From positions 70,574-134,573 of the forward strand of contig JAWRVZ010000607.1 of the NCBI GenBank assembly GCA_037043235.1: a stretch of DNA of 64,000 nucleotides. Reading direction: 5' to 3'. Origin of the DNA: Rhodeus uyekii. Taxonomy: Eukaryota; Chordata; Actinopteri; Cypriniformes; Acheilognathidae. The notes under the pieces were generated by a model. That model was not told the origin of the DNA and searched no databases. It saw only the letters and a program-made list of their open reading frames with translations. Below are positions 1 through 17,287 of the stretch, piece after piece. The stretch's first letter is position 1. Each line of letters starts with the position of its first letter. The position numbers and the translations under genes are program-made.

Positions 1-119
1 AGATTGGGATTGGTAGTATTCAAATATTCATCTAATTCCTTTTGCCTGAAGATTGATTCATCATGCCAGTATGTAGCCGAAGCTGGCCATAGTGTCTGTG
101 TGGAGGACCGGTCTGGTTC

Positions 120-262
120 TTGTGTCTCTGCTAAGTATCTGAATATGGCTGTTTATGAGGCCTTGTGTGGTCGTGTCGAAGTGCAGGTCCTTCATCTTAT
201 CTGGACACGGCCCTGATCCGGCTGACTACGGTAACCTCGGGATAAACCTAGGGACTTCTTTG
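120..262 (-). repeat. L2-type LINE 3' tail fragment
   Basis: The stretch around 184-246 is the reverse complement of sequence inside the LINE 3' tails at 8,656-9,243 and 46,540-47,056 (the part reading 'gtcagccggat' and 'gatgaaggacctg'). It is a short 5'-truncated copy inserted in minus orientation in an intron of BTN-like gene A. Outer limits are approximate. Confidence 0.6.
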
Positions 263-803
263 TAAGCTTGGCCATTTGATAGGATTGTGGAACCGAGATA
301 TTTAAACCTCTAACAGAGACAGACTGAACATCCTCACTGATGCCGAAAGAAAAGTATTTGTTGATTTTACACTGTAGATTGCACCTATATAGGAACTGAG
401 CAGTGTTCATTTAACTCTAGGGATTTTGCTGTGAATAATGTTGAGTTGTAAATAAAAATTAAGTTTAAAGAATGTTTCAGGAACATCATGCAAACCTTCA
501 AATAACATTATATGAACATTAAGGAAAATTGACATTTTTATGCTCTTGGAATATTACAAATCAACATTCTAAGAATGCTGAGTTATTAATAAAAATTAAG
601 TTGAAAGAACGTTTCAGGAATCCACTAATATTAAGAAAACTGGAAATTTTTCTGTTAACATAACACACAATGTTTGGAAAATGTTCTTAGAACAAAATAA
701 CTGTTGGTTAAGCTCCATTGGAGGCTTGCATTTACCCAAAGATATTAAAAATATACTTGCACAGTGTTGGGCATCATCTGATTGTCTGTCTCTCCTCTTC
801 CAG
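263..803. other. intron of gene A, upstream of its C2 exon
   Basis: No coding exon seen. From about 560 to 803 the sequence is paralogous to the intron of gene B at 17,640-17,897, including the run 'ggttaagctccattggagg' and the same polypyrimidine tract before the acceptor. This supports descent of A and B from one duplication. The V-set and signal exons expected for gene A would lie left of the window. Confidence 0.6.
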
Positions 804-6183
<5,380 letters not shown>

Positions 6184-6947
6184 CTGACCAATCCAGAGTT
6201 TAGACAGAAGGATTCATGAGCGTAGAGGTTTTTCACTCTTATACCAAAAACCCCAGATGTAAATTGGGATTCAAACTCAACTTCTTTCCCACGTTCATCT
6301 AGTGTCTGATTTCAGAGATGATGACGTGAGCTGTTTCTGCAGTCTTCACATATTAAAGAGTTCTCTAACACACAACCAGAAACAAAGAACTTTGCTGTAC
6401 TTAATTTCTTCCCTAATCTGTGAACTGATCTGTGCTCCTACTTTAACCCTGTGTATTATGGATATTGTTGACTTTAGTCTTGAGATCCTCATTTGTAAGT
6501 CACTCTGAGGCCTTAAAAAACAACTGTTTTAGCAATGGAATCAATAGAAAAAATCCTTACATGTAGTTGTAAATATTATCTAGTTGTGATTTCTTTTTCA
6601 ATGAACTGAAGGACCCTTAGCTGCCTGTAGACGGCATTGTCTGCTTTCTGTGCCATTCTGTGGCCATAAATAAGAGACATAATTATATTAATGTTATCTC
6701 TCTTGATTAATGTGATGTCTTTTGATATTTTACAGATGATATTTGTACTTTGTCAATCTTTTATAAAACACTATTGATAATAATTGCATTGCACGTTGAT
6801 TGATGTTTGTGTTGACTACTAAAACACACAATGATGTAAAAGCATCTCATACTGACAGCTGAGGGTGAGTGAACGTAAAGTGCATGAAAATGAAAGAGAC
6901 AAGGAGGCAACAATTTTAGCAACACAACAGCATCAATAAATTAAATA
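6184..6947 (+). other. 3' UTR and flank of gene A
   Basis: No gene. The first 400 bases are closely paralogous to the 3' flank of gene B (25,192-25,600), so the duplicated block extends past the stop codon. An exact AATAAA is seen only near 6,933. Confidence 0.6.
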
Positions 6948-7837
6948 CAGTAATACCTCGTTTTACGAGCGACTTGGTATACGAGTAAATCGGTGTACGA
7001 GAAAAAATGTTGTGTGGAAAAAGTCCTAACGCTCAGCATCCTTGTGCGCATTTTTACATGAAATATCCTAAACATCTCATAACACAGTCATGAGGTTCCA
7101 ACCCCTTTATCAGCCCTTAACTCATTCATCCTCTCAGCTTCGCTTAGTTTGGTTGCATCATTCACCACAGTGATACTTTTATAAGTGATTTACAGAGGTT
7201 GTTATCGTATTTTTAACATTAATTAATTGTGATCGCTATTGTTCACATAGTGAAATATACACGTACAGTACCTCCAAGTAGTAACTGTCACGGTTCATGA
7301 ATTCATTGTCTCCTAGTTCTGCCTGAGTTTGTATGTGTGTGTGTGTGTGTGTGTGTGGTCACTGAACACCTGATTATCTCCCCGCTTTCGTTCGCGGCTC
7401 CCGTGGGTTTGTTCATTCGCAGCTCCCATGTTCCACGACTTTCACTCTGGATTATCACTTCCTTTGTTTTCTGCACTATTATAATAAACTCACTCATTTG
7501 TTCTCATCCTTGCTTTCCCTGCTCCCCCCTACTCCCTCCTCTCTCTCCTCCACGAATGGTGCTCAAAGCTGAAGTGCATTCCAGTAAATTGTGTAGTATT
7601 TTTAGAGTTTAATTGTCAATTATTAATTAGTATCTATATGAGATCTTAATGGTTACAATTTTAACTGCAATTAATAGGGTAAAACCAAAAAAATATTTCA
7701 AATGGGCATATGTGTTCATGTGGAACGAATTAATTGATTTTTAGTGCATTCCTATGAGGACATTTGTTTTGGTGTACGAGCATTTTGGTTTACGAGCTCG
7801 CTCTTGGAGCGAATTAAACTCGTAAACTGAGGTATTG
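6948..7837. mobile_element. TIR element of the 'tacctcg...acgag' family, with a nested LTR
   Basis: Left terminus 'cagtaatacctcg' after TA. The right terminus is its inverted counterpart, ending 'gaggtattg' before TA. The same family is complete at 52,176-52,420 and 19,409-20,002. Its length is inflated by an LTR inserted at about 7,286. Confidence 0.7.
7286..7560 (+). mobile_element. solo LTR-like insertion (gypsy type)
   Basis: Starts 'tgtcacggttcatgaattc', the same start as the LTR-like ends near 21,740 and 23,765 (those on the minus strand), and contains 'aataaactcactca', a polyadenylation-type motif shared with that family. A GT repeat lies inside it. The right end is not exact. Confidence 0.55.
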
Positions 7838-7974
7838 TATATAATTTCTTATAGCTGCTGTAATTTCCTGTTTATCAATGAACTGAAGGACTCTTACCTG
7901 ACGGTGCTCTTTGCTTTCTGTGCTCTTCTGTTCCTGTAAAGAAGGTTATGTTATTATCAACATTAAATTTGGAC

Positions 7975-8655
7975 ACAAACAGGGGTCCGCTGTCAGAAAC
8001 CAAGTCCGTCAGGTGGCCATTTCAGCGAAAGACAAGGGCAAGGGGATGAAATGAGCCGCCTTCGAGAATCGGTCCATAATAATTAAAACTACCATGTATA
8101 CTTGGGATACATGGTAGTTGACAAAGGGCAGTGACAAAATCAAGCCTAATATGGGAGCAGGGTCTCGAAGGGACAGGCACGGTTGAAGAAACCCATCACG
8201 GATCGATTGAAAGTCTTACCAGCGGAACCAACCAAGCAAGCCAAAACAAAACTGTGAATGTCACAAGCCATAAGCAGCCACCAGAATCATTGCTTGACTA
8301 GAAATCTAGTGAGTTTTACTCCTGGATGACAAGCCACATTAGAACAATACCCCCCTGAATGACCATGGACCGTAATCCCTCCGGCACAAATAACTGATTT
8401 GGTGGGCACCCGGGCGGAGGCGTTACCCCTTCTAAGGCAGTCTGGACCTTTGATTTGACCTCCCATGTGAGTGTAGAGACAACGGACGTCTCCGGTAAAA
8501 TGCACTCGGGAGTAGCCTCGGCTGTGTCTGACCATCTGAATGTAGTTCTGGGGAGGTCAAGGCAATCAGAGGCGCGGCTAGTTGGCTGAAGTTGTGAATA
8601 AAATGCCGGTAGAAAATGCAAATCCCAAAAACCTCTGTAGGGCCATACGGGAATC
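7975..8655 (-). pseudogene. gypsy copy 1: RNase H and integrase remnant
   Basis: On the minus strand, broken frames give RT/RNase H-junction text ('YRHFIHNFSQLAAPL') at about 8,430-8,660 and an integrase zinc-binding and core stretch ('ACDIHSFVLACLV') at about 8,000-8,310. Stops and frameshifts are frequent. It continues the RT at 9,244-9,790, from which it is separated by an inserted LINE tail. Confidence 0.7.
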
Positions 8656-9243
8656 TGGACATTCCCATAACACCTGATGTACTCGATACATCAGAAGAAG
8701 AATGGCATCTACGCTGATATTGGTCTGTTTATTCCGAGGTTACCGTGGTCAGCCGGATCCGGGCCGTATCCAGATCAGATGAAGGACCTGGACACGAGCA
8801 CAGCACTGCCCTGAAGTGTCTGCGGAGACCGTGACTCTACTAAACCCTCCCCTGTGAAGATCATGAACCCATCTCTAACCGGACCAAATTGGACTTCATA
8901 TTGGACTTGAATTGTTGTATAATAATCATGCACGGTTTGGCTGTTGGCCAGAGGAGAACTGGTCCCCCGACTGAGCCTGGTTTCTCCCAAGGTTTTTTCT
9001 CCATTCTGTTCTTCATTCATTACGTCACCTGCCGGAGTTTTGGTTCCTTGCCGCTGTCGCCTATGGCTTGCTCAGTTGGGGAAACAACACTTAAAATTCA
9101 TCAATTGTATTGATTCACCTGCTCTTTTGGGGCTTCTGTTCAACCAAACAAACTTTGTTTATATTGTTTTTCCTGTAAAGCTGCTTTGAAACAATCTACA
9201 TTGTAAAAAGCGCTATATAAATAAAGGTGACTTGACTTGACTT
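8656..9243 (+). mobile_element. L2-type LINE 3' tail inserted in gypsy copy 1
   Basis: Matches the end of the LINE at 46,540-47,056 and finishes with 'gcgctatataaataaa' and a short 'gacttgacttgactt' tail, as L2-type LINEs do. No coding sequence is kept. It splits the reverse transcriptase from the RNase H of the gypsy remnant. Confidence 0.75.
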
Positions 9244-10445
9244 GGCCAATCCACCTCAGTCTTAACCTTCTCAGGATCCATGCGTACTCTCTCGGTCAAC
9301 ACGATGAATCCCAGAAAAGGAAAAGACATGAAAAATGCATTTCTCCACCTTGACAAAAAGCCTCACTAGCAACTTCTGAAGCACTCATTGAACATGCTGC
9401 ATGTGTTCCTGGAGAGACGAGGAAAAAATCAATATGTCATCCAGGTAGACCTATATGAGTCGGTCGACCATATCTTGCAGCACGTCATTGACGAGTGCCT
9501 GGAAGACCGCTGGGGTATGAACGGCATGACCAAATAATCAAAGTGCCTAGAGGAGTTAAAAGTGGTTTTCCATTCATCCCCCTCCTTAATGGGGACCAAA
9601 TGACAAGCATTACGTAAATCCAATTTTGTGAAAATTGACACTCCCTGCAACCTCTCGAATTCTGAAGACAACGGCAAAGGATAAGTATTCTTTACCTTGA
9701 TGTTGTTCAGCCCCCGGTAATCAATACAAGGTCCAGAGACTCATGTGATCCATGAAATTACCTTCAGCTCCGGAGTCCAAAAGTGCCTGACAGTCGTTTG
9801 TATCAATTGATCTTACCGAGAGGAGCGTAGATGTGGATGAGGTCTTCTCGGCGGAGATCCCACCCGATAGTAGCCTCATACTTACTACCAGGCTTGACCC
9901 TCTTACTGGGCAGTTGTAAGCCTAGTGACCAGCTCCCCCGCAGTAGAGACAAGGCCCTGAGATCTCCACCTCTCTCTCTCCTCCTGGGAAAGCAGAGCTC
10001 GCCCTACCTGCATGGGTTTGTGATCGTGGACAGGACTGAATGCGTCTCCACCGCTAAAATGGGAACTCTCAATACCTCCAACCACACGGCTGAGTAGGGT
10101 CCTTCGCTCGACCCTGGACAGATGAGCATCCACTCTCAGAGCCAGTTCGATGAGTCTATTGAGTGATGTAGGAAGATCCAGAATCTACATCTCCTTCTGG
10201 ACGCGGTCAGCCAACCCACTGCGCCTCCTTGTTCCATTGACACTCTGCCGCTAAGGTTCAAAACTCAATGGAGAAGTCAGAAACCGATCTTTTCTGGCCG
10301 CTTCCCTCCCGGCAAACACTCGTCTCATCTCAGCGGAGAGTGTCTGGAACGAGGCACAGCAGGGATCTTGATCTCCCACACCGCCGTTCCCCATAGTGAC
10401 GCCAGTCAGGAGCGTCAGGACGAAGGCAACCTTCGGCAACCTGTT
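9244..10445 (-). pseudogene. gypsy copy 1: gag and reverse transcriptase remnant
   Basis: Minus-strand reverse transcriptase text ('[13 protein letters not shown]', 'EGDEWKTTF', 'HFDYLVMPF') lies at about 9,429-9,677, and the downstream 'LQEHMQHVQ' stretch at about 9,260-9,430. Gag-like text rich in Arg/Glu ('MQVGRALLSQEERER') lies at about 9,900-10,420. Frames are broken throughout. With the adjoining remnants this is a Ty3/gypsy element lying opposite to the BTN-like genes, between A and B. Confidence 0.75.
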
Positions 10446-10932
10446 TCATTCAGTTTTTTCTCCTATGAGTCCATTCTATGAGTACTGTGGTTGATGAATT
10501 CCTCCAGAGCTGATGATGGATTACTCGCTGCTTCCATGCCTGGGTCAGATTGTAATGGGTGATGAATACAGTCACTGAGCGAGAATGCAAGGGTGGCGCA
10601 GGTACTGAGATGATCAGGGGCGTTGGTGAGATGATGAGTACTGGTGGTGACGAATGACAAATCCAGATGAAGAACCATCCATGAAGACACAGGAAGACCA
10701 GGAAGAACGAGACTGGACCGCCGAACAGGAACAGGTAGGGACACACAGCACTGAGACATCAACAACGATCTGACAAAGGAGATGAGAGTGAGTGAGCATA
10801 TGAAGAGTGAGTGAATGAGCTGCAGCTGGTGCTGTGATGAGTGACAGCTATCACTGATCATCCGTGCGGCTCGGAGCACGCCCACTAACACACACACACA
10901 CACGCACGCACGCACGCACGCACACACACACG

Positions 10933-10972
<40 letters not shown>

Positions 10973-11045
10973 CACACACACAAAACAACAGTGACACGAG
11001 TCAAGCAGGAAACAGTGCATTCATAAACCGTGACAGTGCATGTTC
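10446..11045 (-). mobile_element. gypsy copy 1: 5' LTR/leader with CA repeats
   Basis: Non-coding; it ends on the right with 'ataaaccgtgaca', the terminus seen at other LTRs here. It contains a (CA)n/(CACG)n repeat at about 10,888-10,985. LTR limits are not exact. Confidence 0.5.
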
Positions 11046-11059
11046 ATACAATCAATGAG

Positions 11060-11186
11060 AATGACTCTGAATATGAAGCAATGTTAATCATATGATTACG
11101 TGTTTTATTGAGGGATCATGCTATTTTTAGAAAGAAAAAGTAAAAACAAACCAGATTGCCATTTAAAGGACGAGTCTTTGTCTCCG
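11060..11186 (+). promoter_or_regulatory. gene B promoter and 5' UTR exon
   Basis: Paralogous to 30,600-30,844 upstream of gene C. A purine-rich GAAAGAAAAAGTAAAA at 11,130-11,145 sits where gene C has an ISRE-like motif, but the second GAAA repeat is changed to AAAA. About 110 bp present in gene C between this motif and the 5' UTR exon are missing here. The UTR exon ends with 'ctttgtctccg' and donor gtgagt at 11,187. The transcription start is not determined. Confidence 0.55.
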
Positions 11187-11306
11187 GTGAGTTTCTGTTT
11201 CCTCTCTGAACACGACAGTCTCATTCATGATTTCTCTCATATTAATCGTGTGTTTGTGTAAAAATCCCTCCGCGTTTCTTTTATTTGAGTCTGTATTTTC
11301 ACAGGA

Positions 11307-11361
11307 ATGTTGTGGATTATTATCATCGCTTTCCTGCTGAATCTCCTCATAGACACTTCAG
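11307..11361 (+). CDS. gene B exon: start codon and signal peptide
   Basis: ATG at 11,307, then a strongly hydrophobic stretch ([14 protein letters not shown]), ending phase 1 before donor gtaaaa. The start follows an acceptor 'ttttcacag' two bases upstream; the same arrangement occurs in gene C. Confidence 0.85.
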
Positions 11362-14300
11362 GTAAAACCATGAGTTACAATAATAAACTTTATTTTATAT
11401 AGTGCCTCCTCAGAACAGACTGATAAAATACAAAGCATGTATTTAAATGTAAATGTATATTTTTATATATTTTTTTATAGTTTATATATATTTTTTAAAT
11501 CTAACCTAAAGAATGAGGGTTTTTTCAGTCACAGGAAAGGAGGAAGATAAAGTCTAGAAATATTTTTGAGATGAAAAACTATGAAGATCCTAATGAAGAT
11601 AATTTTTTAAATGAATTCTTGACAGTATTTTATTGCACGGGTTGGTCAAAAGACAATCTCAAGTTAATTATAACTCCAAATGTTTTATGTAAAACAGAGC
11701 CATCCTAATTTTAACATCAGTGAAGCAGCTTTATGAAGCTGACAAGGAAAGACAACAAGCAAAACCTCCATAAAGACTTTTAGTTCATCCATGTTTTTAT
11801 CTCAGAAATGTAATGTGACAGAAAAGGCACATCCATATTTATAACAATTTAGGTCGAATATAAATCTGAGTATCATCTGCATACAAGTGATAATTAAGCC
11901 TGAATATCTTGAGGGACACCATATAAACAACTCATGATCAGATAGAAAAGACGTGAAGACAGATTAAAACAGTCTCAGAAACACTAAACACAGTTTCAAG
12001 ACGGTTGAGTAAGAGATTAAGAAGTTTGGATTTCATTCAGCTTTATGTCAAATATTCCAAACACGCCATTCCTGAAACAATGATTCAACTTACCTTTCCT
12101 CAACAATTCAACAGTTTAGAATGTTGATCTGTAACATTCCAAGAACATGATGCTCATAGAAAGTCATTCACAGGTTAGTATGTTTGTTCCTGAAACAGTC
12201 AAACATCTGCTGTCAAACAAGCAGAATACCTGAAAGAGAAAAAACAGAAACTACAGCTGACTTTCAACTACACACACAGATGAAATCAACTGAAGATACA
12301 ATCTTTAGATTTTAGATTAAATCTTTCAAGATCTAGGCAGACGAGAATTAAACTAGATGGGGGAAGTTTATGCAATAAACTTCAGTTGGCTTGAGAAAAG
12401 CCTAGCCTGAAAGTTTAAATTAGTTGTAAAAGCTTCAAGCTTGAAAAGTTTTGAGAGTTTCAACTTTAAAACATGTTGCTAACAAGATTTATTTGGAGAT
12501 TACTGATGATTCAGTTGAACAGTGAGTGGTCTGAAATATCAAATAATAACAATGAATATTAAATATAAATCTAAAATCAACAACATATTGGTAATAAACA
12601 TGATTAAATTATTAATTTATTACAGAACTCTTAAAATACTCGGTTAGTCTGCAAGATGGCATCTAGGGTACACGCATGGAGTTATTCATCATGAGGGACT
12701 TCATCATCGGTGTTGTAACGAAATACCAAAAAATAAACAATGCTTTTTGATCCCCAAAGTGTTGGAAAATTAATTTATAAAAATGTCTATGGTTTAATTA
12801 CATCCTTGGCTTTTAACGGTCAGTTTTCACTAATGTGAATAATACTTTGTTTTATATCTATTTTAAAGATGTAATTAAGCATTATTTATATAGTCTTACC
12901 ACTTTCAAAACAGACTGCCGTTACACTTGAGTTTGACTTAAACTTGAAGAGAGTCAGCGCGCGCTGCTCAGGGAAGCCTTTCCCATGTATCTGCCTTCCA
13001 CATGTAAACACGAGCGACAGTCAGACTTCAGCAATAAAGTACTTAAATAAACTTAGGCGCTTGCGTTGCCGCGAGTGCAGGAGAGGACGCACGTTTAAAC
13101 TTCATTCAGAGCGTAACGCTGAAGAGAGTCAGACTCGCCGTCGCCATAGTATCTGCTCAGCAGGGAAAAACCCTTACCACATAGAAAGGAATGAGAGTCA
13201 GAATTCGAAAATATAAGTACATAAATCTTCCAGCAAACACTCTGCAGCGGTTACTTGATAATCAGAAACAATTTCCGTTTGATCATAAACTCGCTCACAT
13301 AAATCTATAGCAGGAGATTGTGATCTCTTTCTCCATCCAGTAATGGCGGCTCTATCAGTTTCTGGCAGCGCTCTGATTCGTTCAAGCGTCAGTGATTGAC
13401 GCTCCTTCTAGAGCTCTGATTAGTTTGAAGCCTTAAGGCTGGCCCAACTAATCTAAGCCCTCTGATTCGTTGAATTTTAGTTTTCGCACTTTTAATGTAA
13501 GTCTATGGAACTTTTTATGATTTTAATCTTCAATTTTTATCAAAAATCATAAGTCTGATCAGTCTGAAAAGGGATAGCAACTCAAGTCAGAACAGGTCTG
13601 AAGTCTGAGCAGAGTTTAGTGGTTGTAGCTTTAAAGCTCTAGGAGGAGATTCTTTGAGAAATTTAGTTAAGAATAATAATAATAAGTTTAGATACAATAT
13701 CACTAAGTTGGCTTTCTCAAGCCAAAACGGCAATCTTAACTCCAAAAATGGCATTATCAGCTTAGATTCATGACTTATTTAAGTTTCATTAACATCTACT
13801 ACTGTAAGTTCAAGGGTGAATTAAATAATTACAGAAGTTTAAGCATTACTGAAAAAATTCAGCTGTTGACATAAATGTAAAAATGTAAATGTCAAAGTCA
13901 GCAGTTAATTTATATAGGTGTATTTTACAATTTTAAGGAGGGCTCAATGACCAGTTGTTCACATTTAAAGCCACTGTTGATGAATATAACCACAGCTCTG
14001 AGAAATTTAGCAGGTGAAATCCAGTCATTGTAATTGTTCAATTGGAAGTTTTGCGTTAGGACAAATAGTTACACAAGCAGATTTCACTCGTATTCAAGTT
14101 TGCAGAATCAGAATCTGCTTGGCTTGAAAGTGACGTCTGTGTGAGCGGTGCTTAATTCATCGCTGTGGACATTTCGCATGTGAAATTTCCCTGAAATATC
14201 GATTCATTTACATTTATTTATTTAGCAGATGCTTTTATCCAAAGCGACTTAAAACTTGCGGAATACAGAAAGCGATTCATCCTGAAGATGCAAAAGAATG

Positions 14301-17256
14301 TCACAATAGAAAGTTTCAGACATTGCTTGAAGTAGCATAAGCCTGGAGAAAAGAGGGACTAAAAGAAGAAGAAAACAAGGACTTGTGTGTGTGTGTGTGT
14401 GTGTGTTTTTTGAGCAGTGGGGTTACCTGAGCCTGCTTGAATGCGGTGGGGAAGGATCCCGTGTGAAGGGAGAGAAGGAGAAGAGGTTTCTGGAATAGCT
14501 GCTATTTTGTTAATGAAGCAATTAGCAAAATCATTGGAAGTTAAAGATGTGGATGGCAAAGGTGGAGGGGGAAACAGGAGAGAGTTGAATGTTTTGTAGA
14601 GTGTGTGTGGGTTAGAAGCGCTGTTAACTTGATGTGGAAACGCGAGGATTGTGCAGTGTGGACATCAGAAGAAAAGATTGAGAGCAGAGATTGATGGCAC
14701 TCCAGAGATGGAGTAGCACACACTGGGCTGGAAGAGAGCGGACAGGTATAGTCAAGAGTGGAACATAAAGTGTCTGATGCAGTATTCACATCCAGAGATG
14801 AGAATTGCTTGGGAGAAGGAAGAGAGGATGAAACAACACAGAAAAGATGCGAAGGAGAAAGAGAGCCCAGGTTTCGTCTGAAAGTGACTGGTAAAGGGGT
14901 TGGTGGTGCAGAAGTATTAAATTGCATGTGAAATGTAATGAAAGAATGGTCAGAAACATGCAGCGGTTTAACCAGAGTGTTGTCTGTGGTGTAGTTGCGT
15001 GTGTAGATCAAGTCGAGTTGATTGCCCGACTTGTGGGTACCTGTAATGATGAGTCGATTGAGGTCAAGTGAGGCTAGGAGAGAGAGGAAGTCTGTAGCGC
15101 CAGGCTTCTCCAAATGTATGTTGAAAATACTAAAGACTAAAAGTGGAGTGCCATCCTTAGGAAATGAGAACAGTGGATTATCCATCTGCTCAACAAAGAT
15201 GCCCAGCTGACCGGGAGGACGGGAGATTAAATGTGGATGTGGATAGATGTGGATTTTGGCAGGAGTTAAAACTGTAATAGCATGAAATTCAAATGAATAG
15301 TACTTGCATAAAGAAGAGGGAGTAGAGTATTTTCAATTGTTAGAAATGAGGAGACCTGTGCCCCCTGCCCTCCCAGACTGGCGAGGAGTGTAGGAGAAAG
15401 AGAAATTGTTAGAGAGAGCAGCGGGGGTTGCTGAGTCCTCTGGACGAATCCATGTCTCAGTCAAACCTAGGATATTAAGAGCAGAGTTAGTAGCAAAGGC
15501 TGGGATAAAGGTAGCCTTATTGACTGCTGACTGACAGTTCCAGAGACCTACAGAGATGGAGAGAGGTGCATTAGAGGAAGGAACAGGAAGCAGGTTATTA
15601 GTGTTTTGTCGTCTTCAACGTGATGGCAGAGCGTTATTGAGAGATAACAGGAATGTACTGAAAGCACATGATGAGCAGAAGAAACAAGGGTTGGGTAAAA
15701 GTGAGAACAAAGTTACGAGGAAGAAAAACTTAAGAGACTTGCCGATGTCGGTGCTCGGTGGAGTGGCGGAGGAAGAGTCTAATGTCTTTACAAAAGTCGG
15801 TCTTCACACGAGGAGGCTGAAATGCTTCCTCAACAGTGCCAACAGCCAAATAAATATCCTGCTTCTTTGAAAACAGCAAATTGCCACGTCCACAGCTTTA
15901 CACCCCCTCGGAGCAGTAATTACTTTTGAGCCTACACAAGTGCAATAAAATACAAAACCACACAAGGCAAACGAGGCTGATCAAAACTAAGATGCCAAGT
16001 CACGATATAGTACAATATACAAGAACAACCAGAGATTAGAAAGATTTCTCCTTGCTAACTACTGTGATGGAAAATTGAACAGAACTAGTTATGTTAACAA
16101 CACTTACACGCTTTCAAACTCCAGTGAAAATCACTAATGTGACCCCACCTTAATATATAATCCAGACATTTAATTTGTTGTGTCTCTCAGTGTCGTTCAG
16201 TGTTGTGGTTCCTCGTGATCAGATAGTGGCTCATGTCGGGTCCACCGTCACTCTGCCCTGCTGGATCTCTCCTCCTGAGAACGCTGAAGCTCTGGAGATC
16301 CGCTGGTACCGTCAGGACCAGTTCAGCAATCCTGTTCTCTTATATCAGGATGGGAAGATCCAGGATCTCCAGGAGGAATCTTACCGGAACCGAAGCTCAT
16401 TGACTCTGCGCACAGGTCAGTCTGGTGGACAGAAGGACGGAGACGTCTCTCTTCGGCTGGAGAAACTCAGGATTCAGGATGAAGGGTCATATCACTGTTA
16501 TGTGAGTGGAGAAAGTGCATATGACAGTAAAGAGCTGGTTCTCAAAGTCACTGGTGAGTCAAAAACTACAATGCATTATTTTAGGGATCTACACAGGAAT
16601 AGTTCACCTGTTTTGTTGTATGAGTGGGTTTTTCTCCAGATTTATACTTCTCTAACTCTGTAACCAGTGATTTTTTGCAGCAGATATTATTTTCCAAACA
16701 AATGGCCAACTCAGCAATCAGAGAAGAGTCGGGTAACTTTGGCTAACGTTCTGGCAAGGTTCTCTCAAAGTTATGAACAAACATTCTTCTGGTAACGTTA
16801 CGTGAATGTTTGTTAAACGTTATCTGTAATGCTATTCATACATTATTTGTATAAGGCTTTGTAAATGTCTTCATAATTTTGGGAGAAAACCTTCTTAGAA
16901 CAACATTACTGGACGATGCTTCAAACATTTAGAATAACAATAAACTTCAAATGAATAAGCTTGTGTTGTAGAAGAACATCCCTGGAATGTGGGGAAGTTT
17001 TGTTGCCTGTCCCATAGTTATTGTTCAAATTGATGTGAAGCTTATGCAAGTTTTAAAATTAAATGCTTTCAGAACAATGTTCATGAAATTACCTCAAACA
17101 TTAGTATTTGATTAATGTCATCATAATGTTCTTTAAAAATCATTCTTTGAACTTTACAGATTAAGGGTTACTGACCTTTTGGCTTAAACAATGGCCTATG
17201 TTTGGATGTTACGCAGCAAAATGCTCATACATTACCTCATTATTCCAAAGAGGGAT

Positions 17257-17287
<31 letters not shown>

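Noticed and set aside
12944..13216. 90-codon open frame in intron 1 of gene B
   Set aside because: Lies inside a TIR element, with no recognisable domain and no splice or promoter support.
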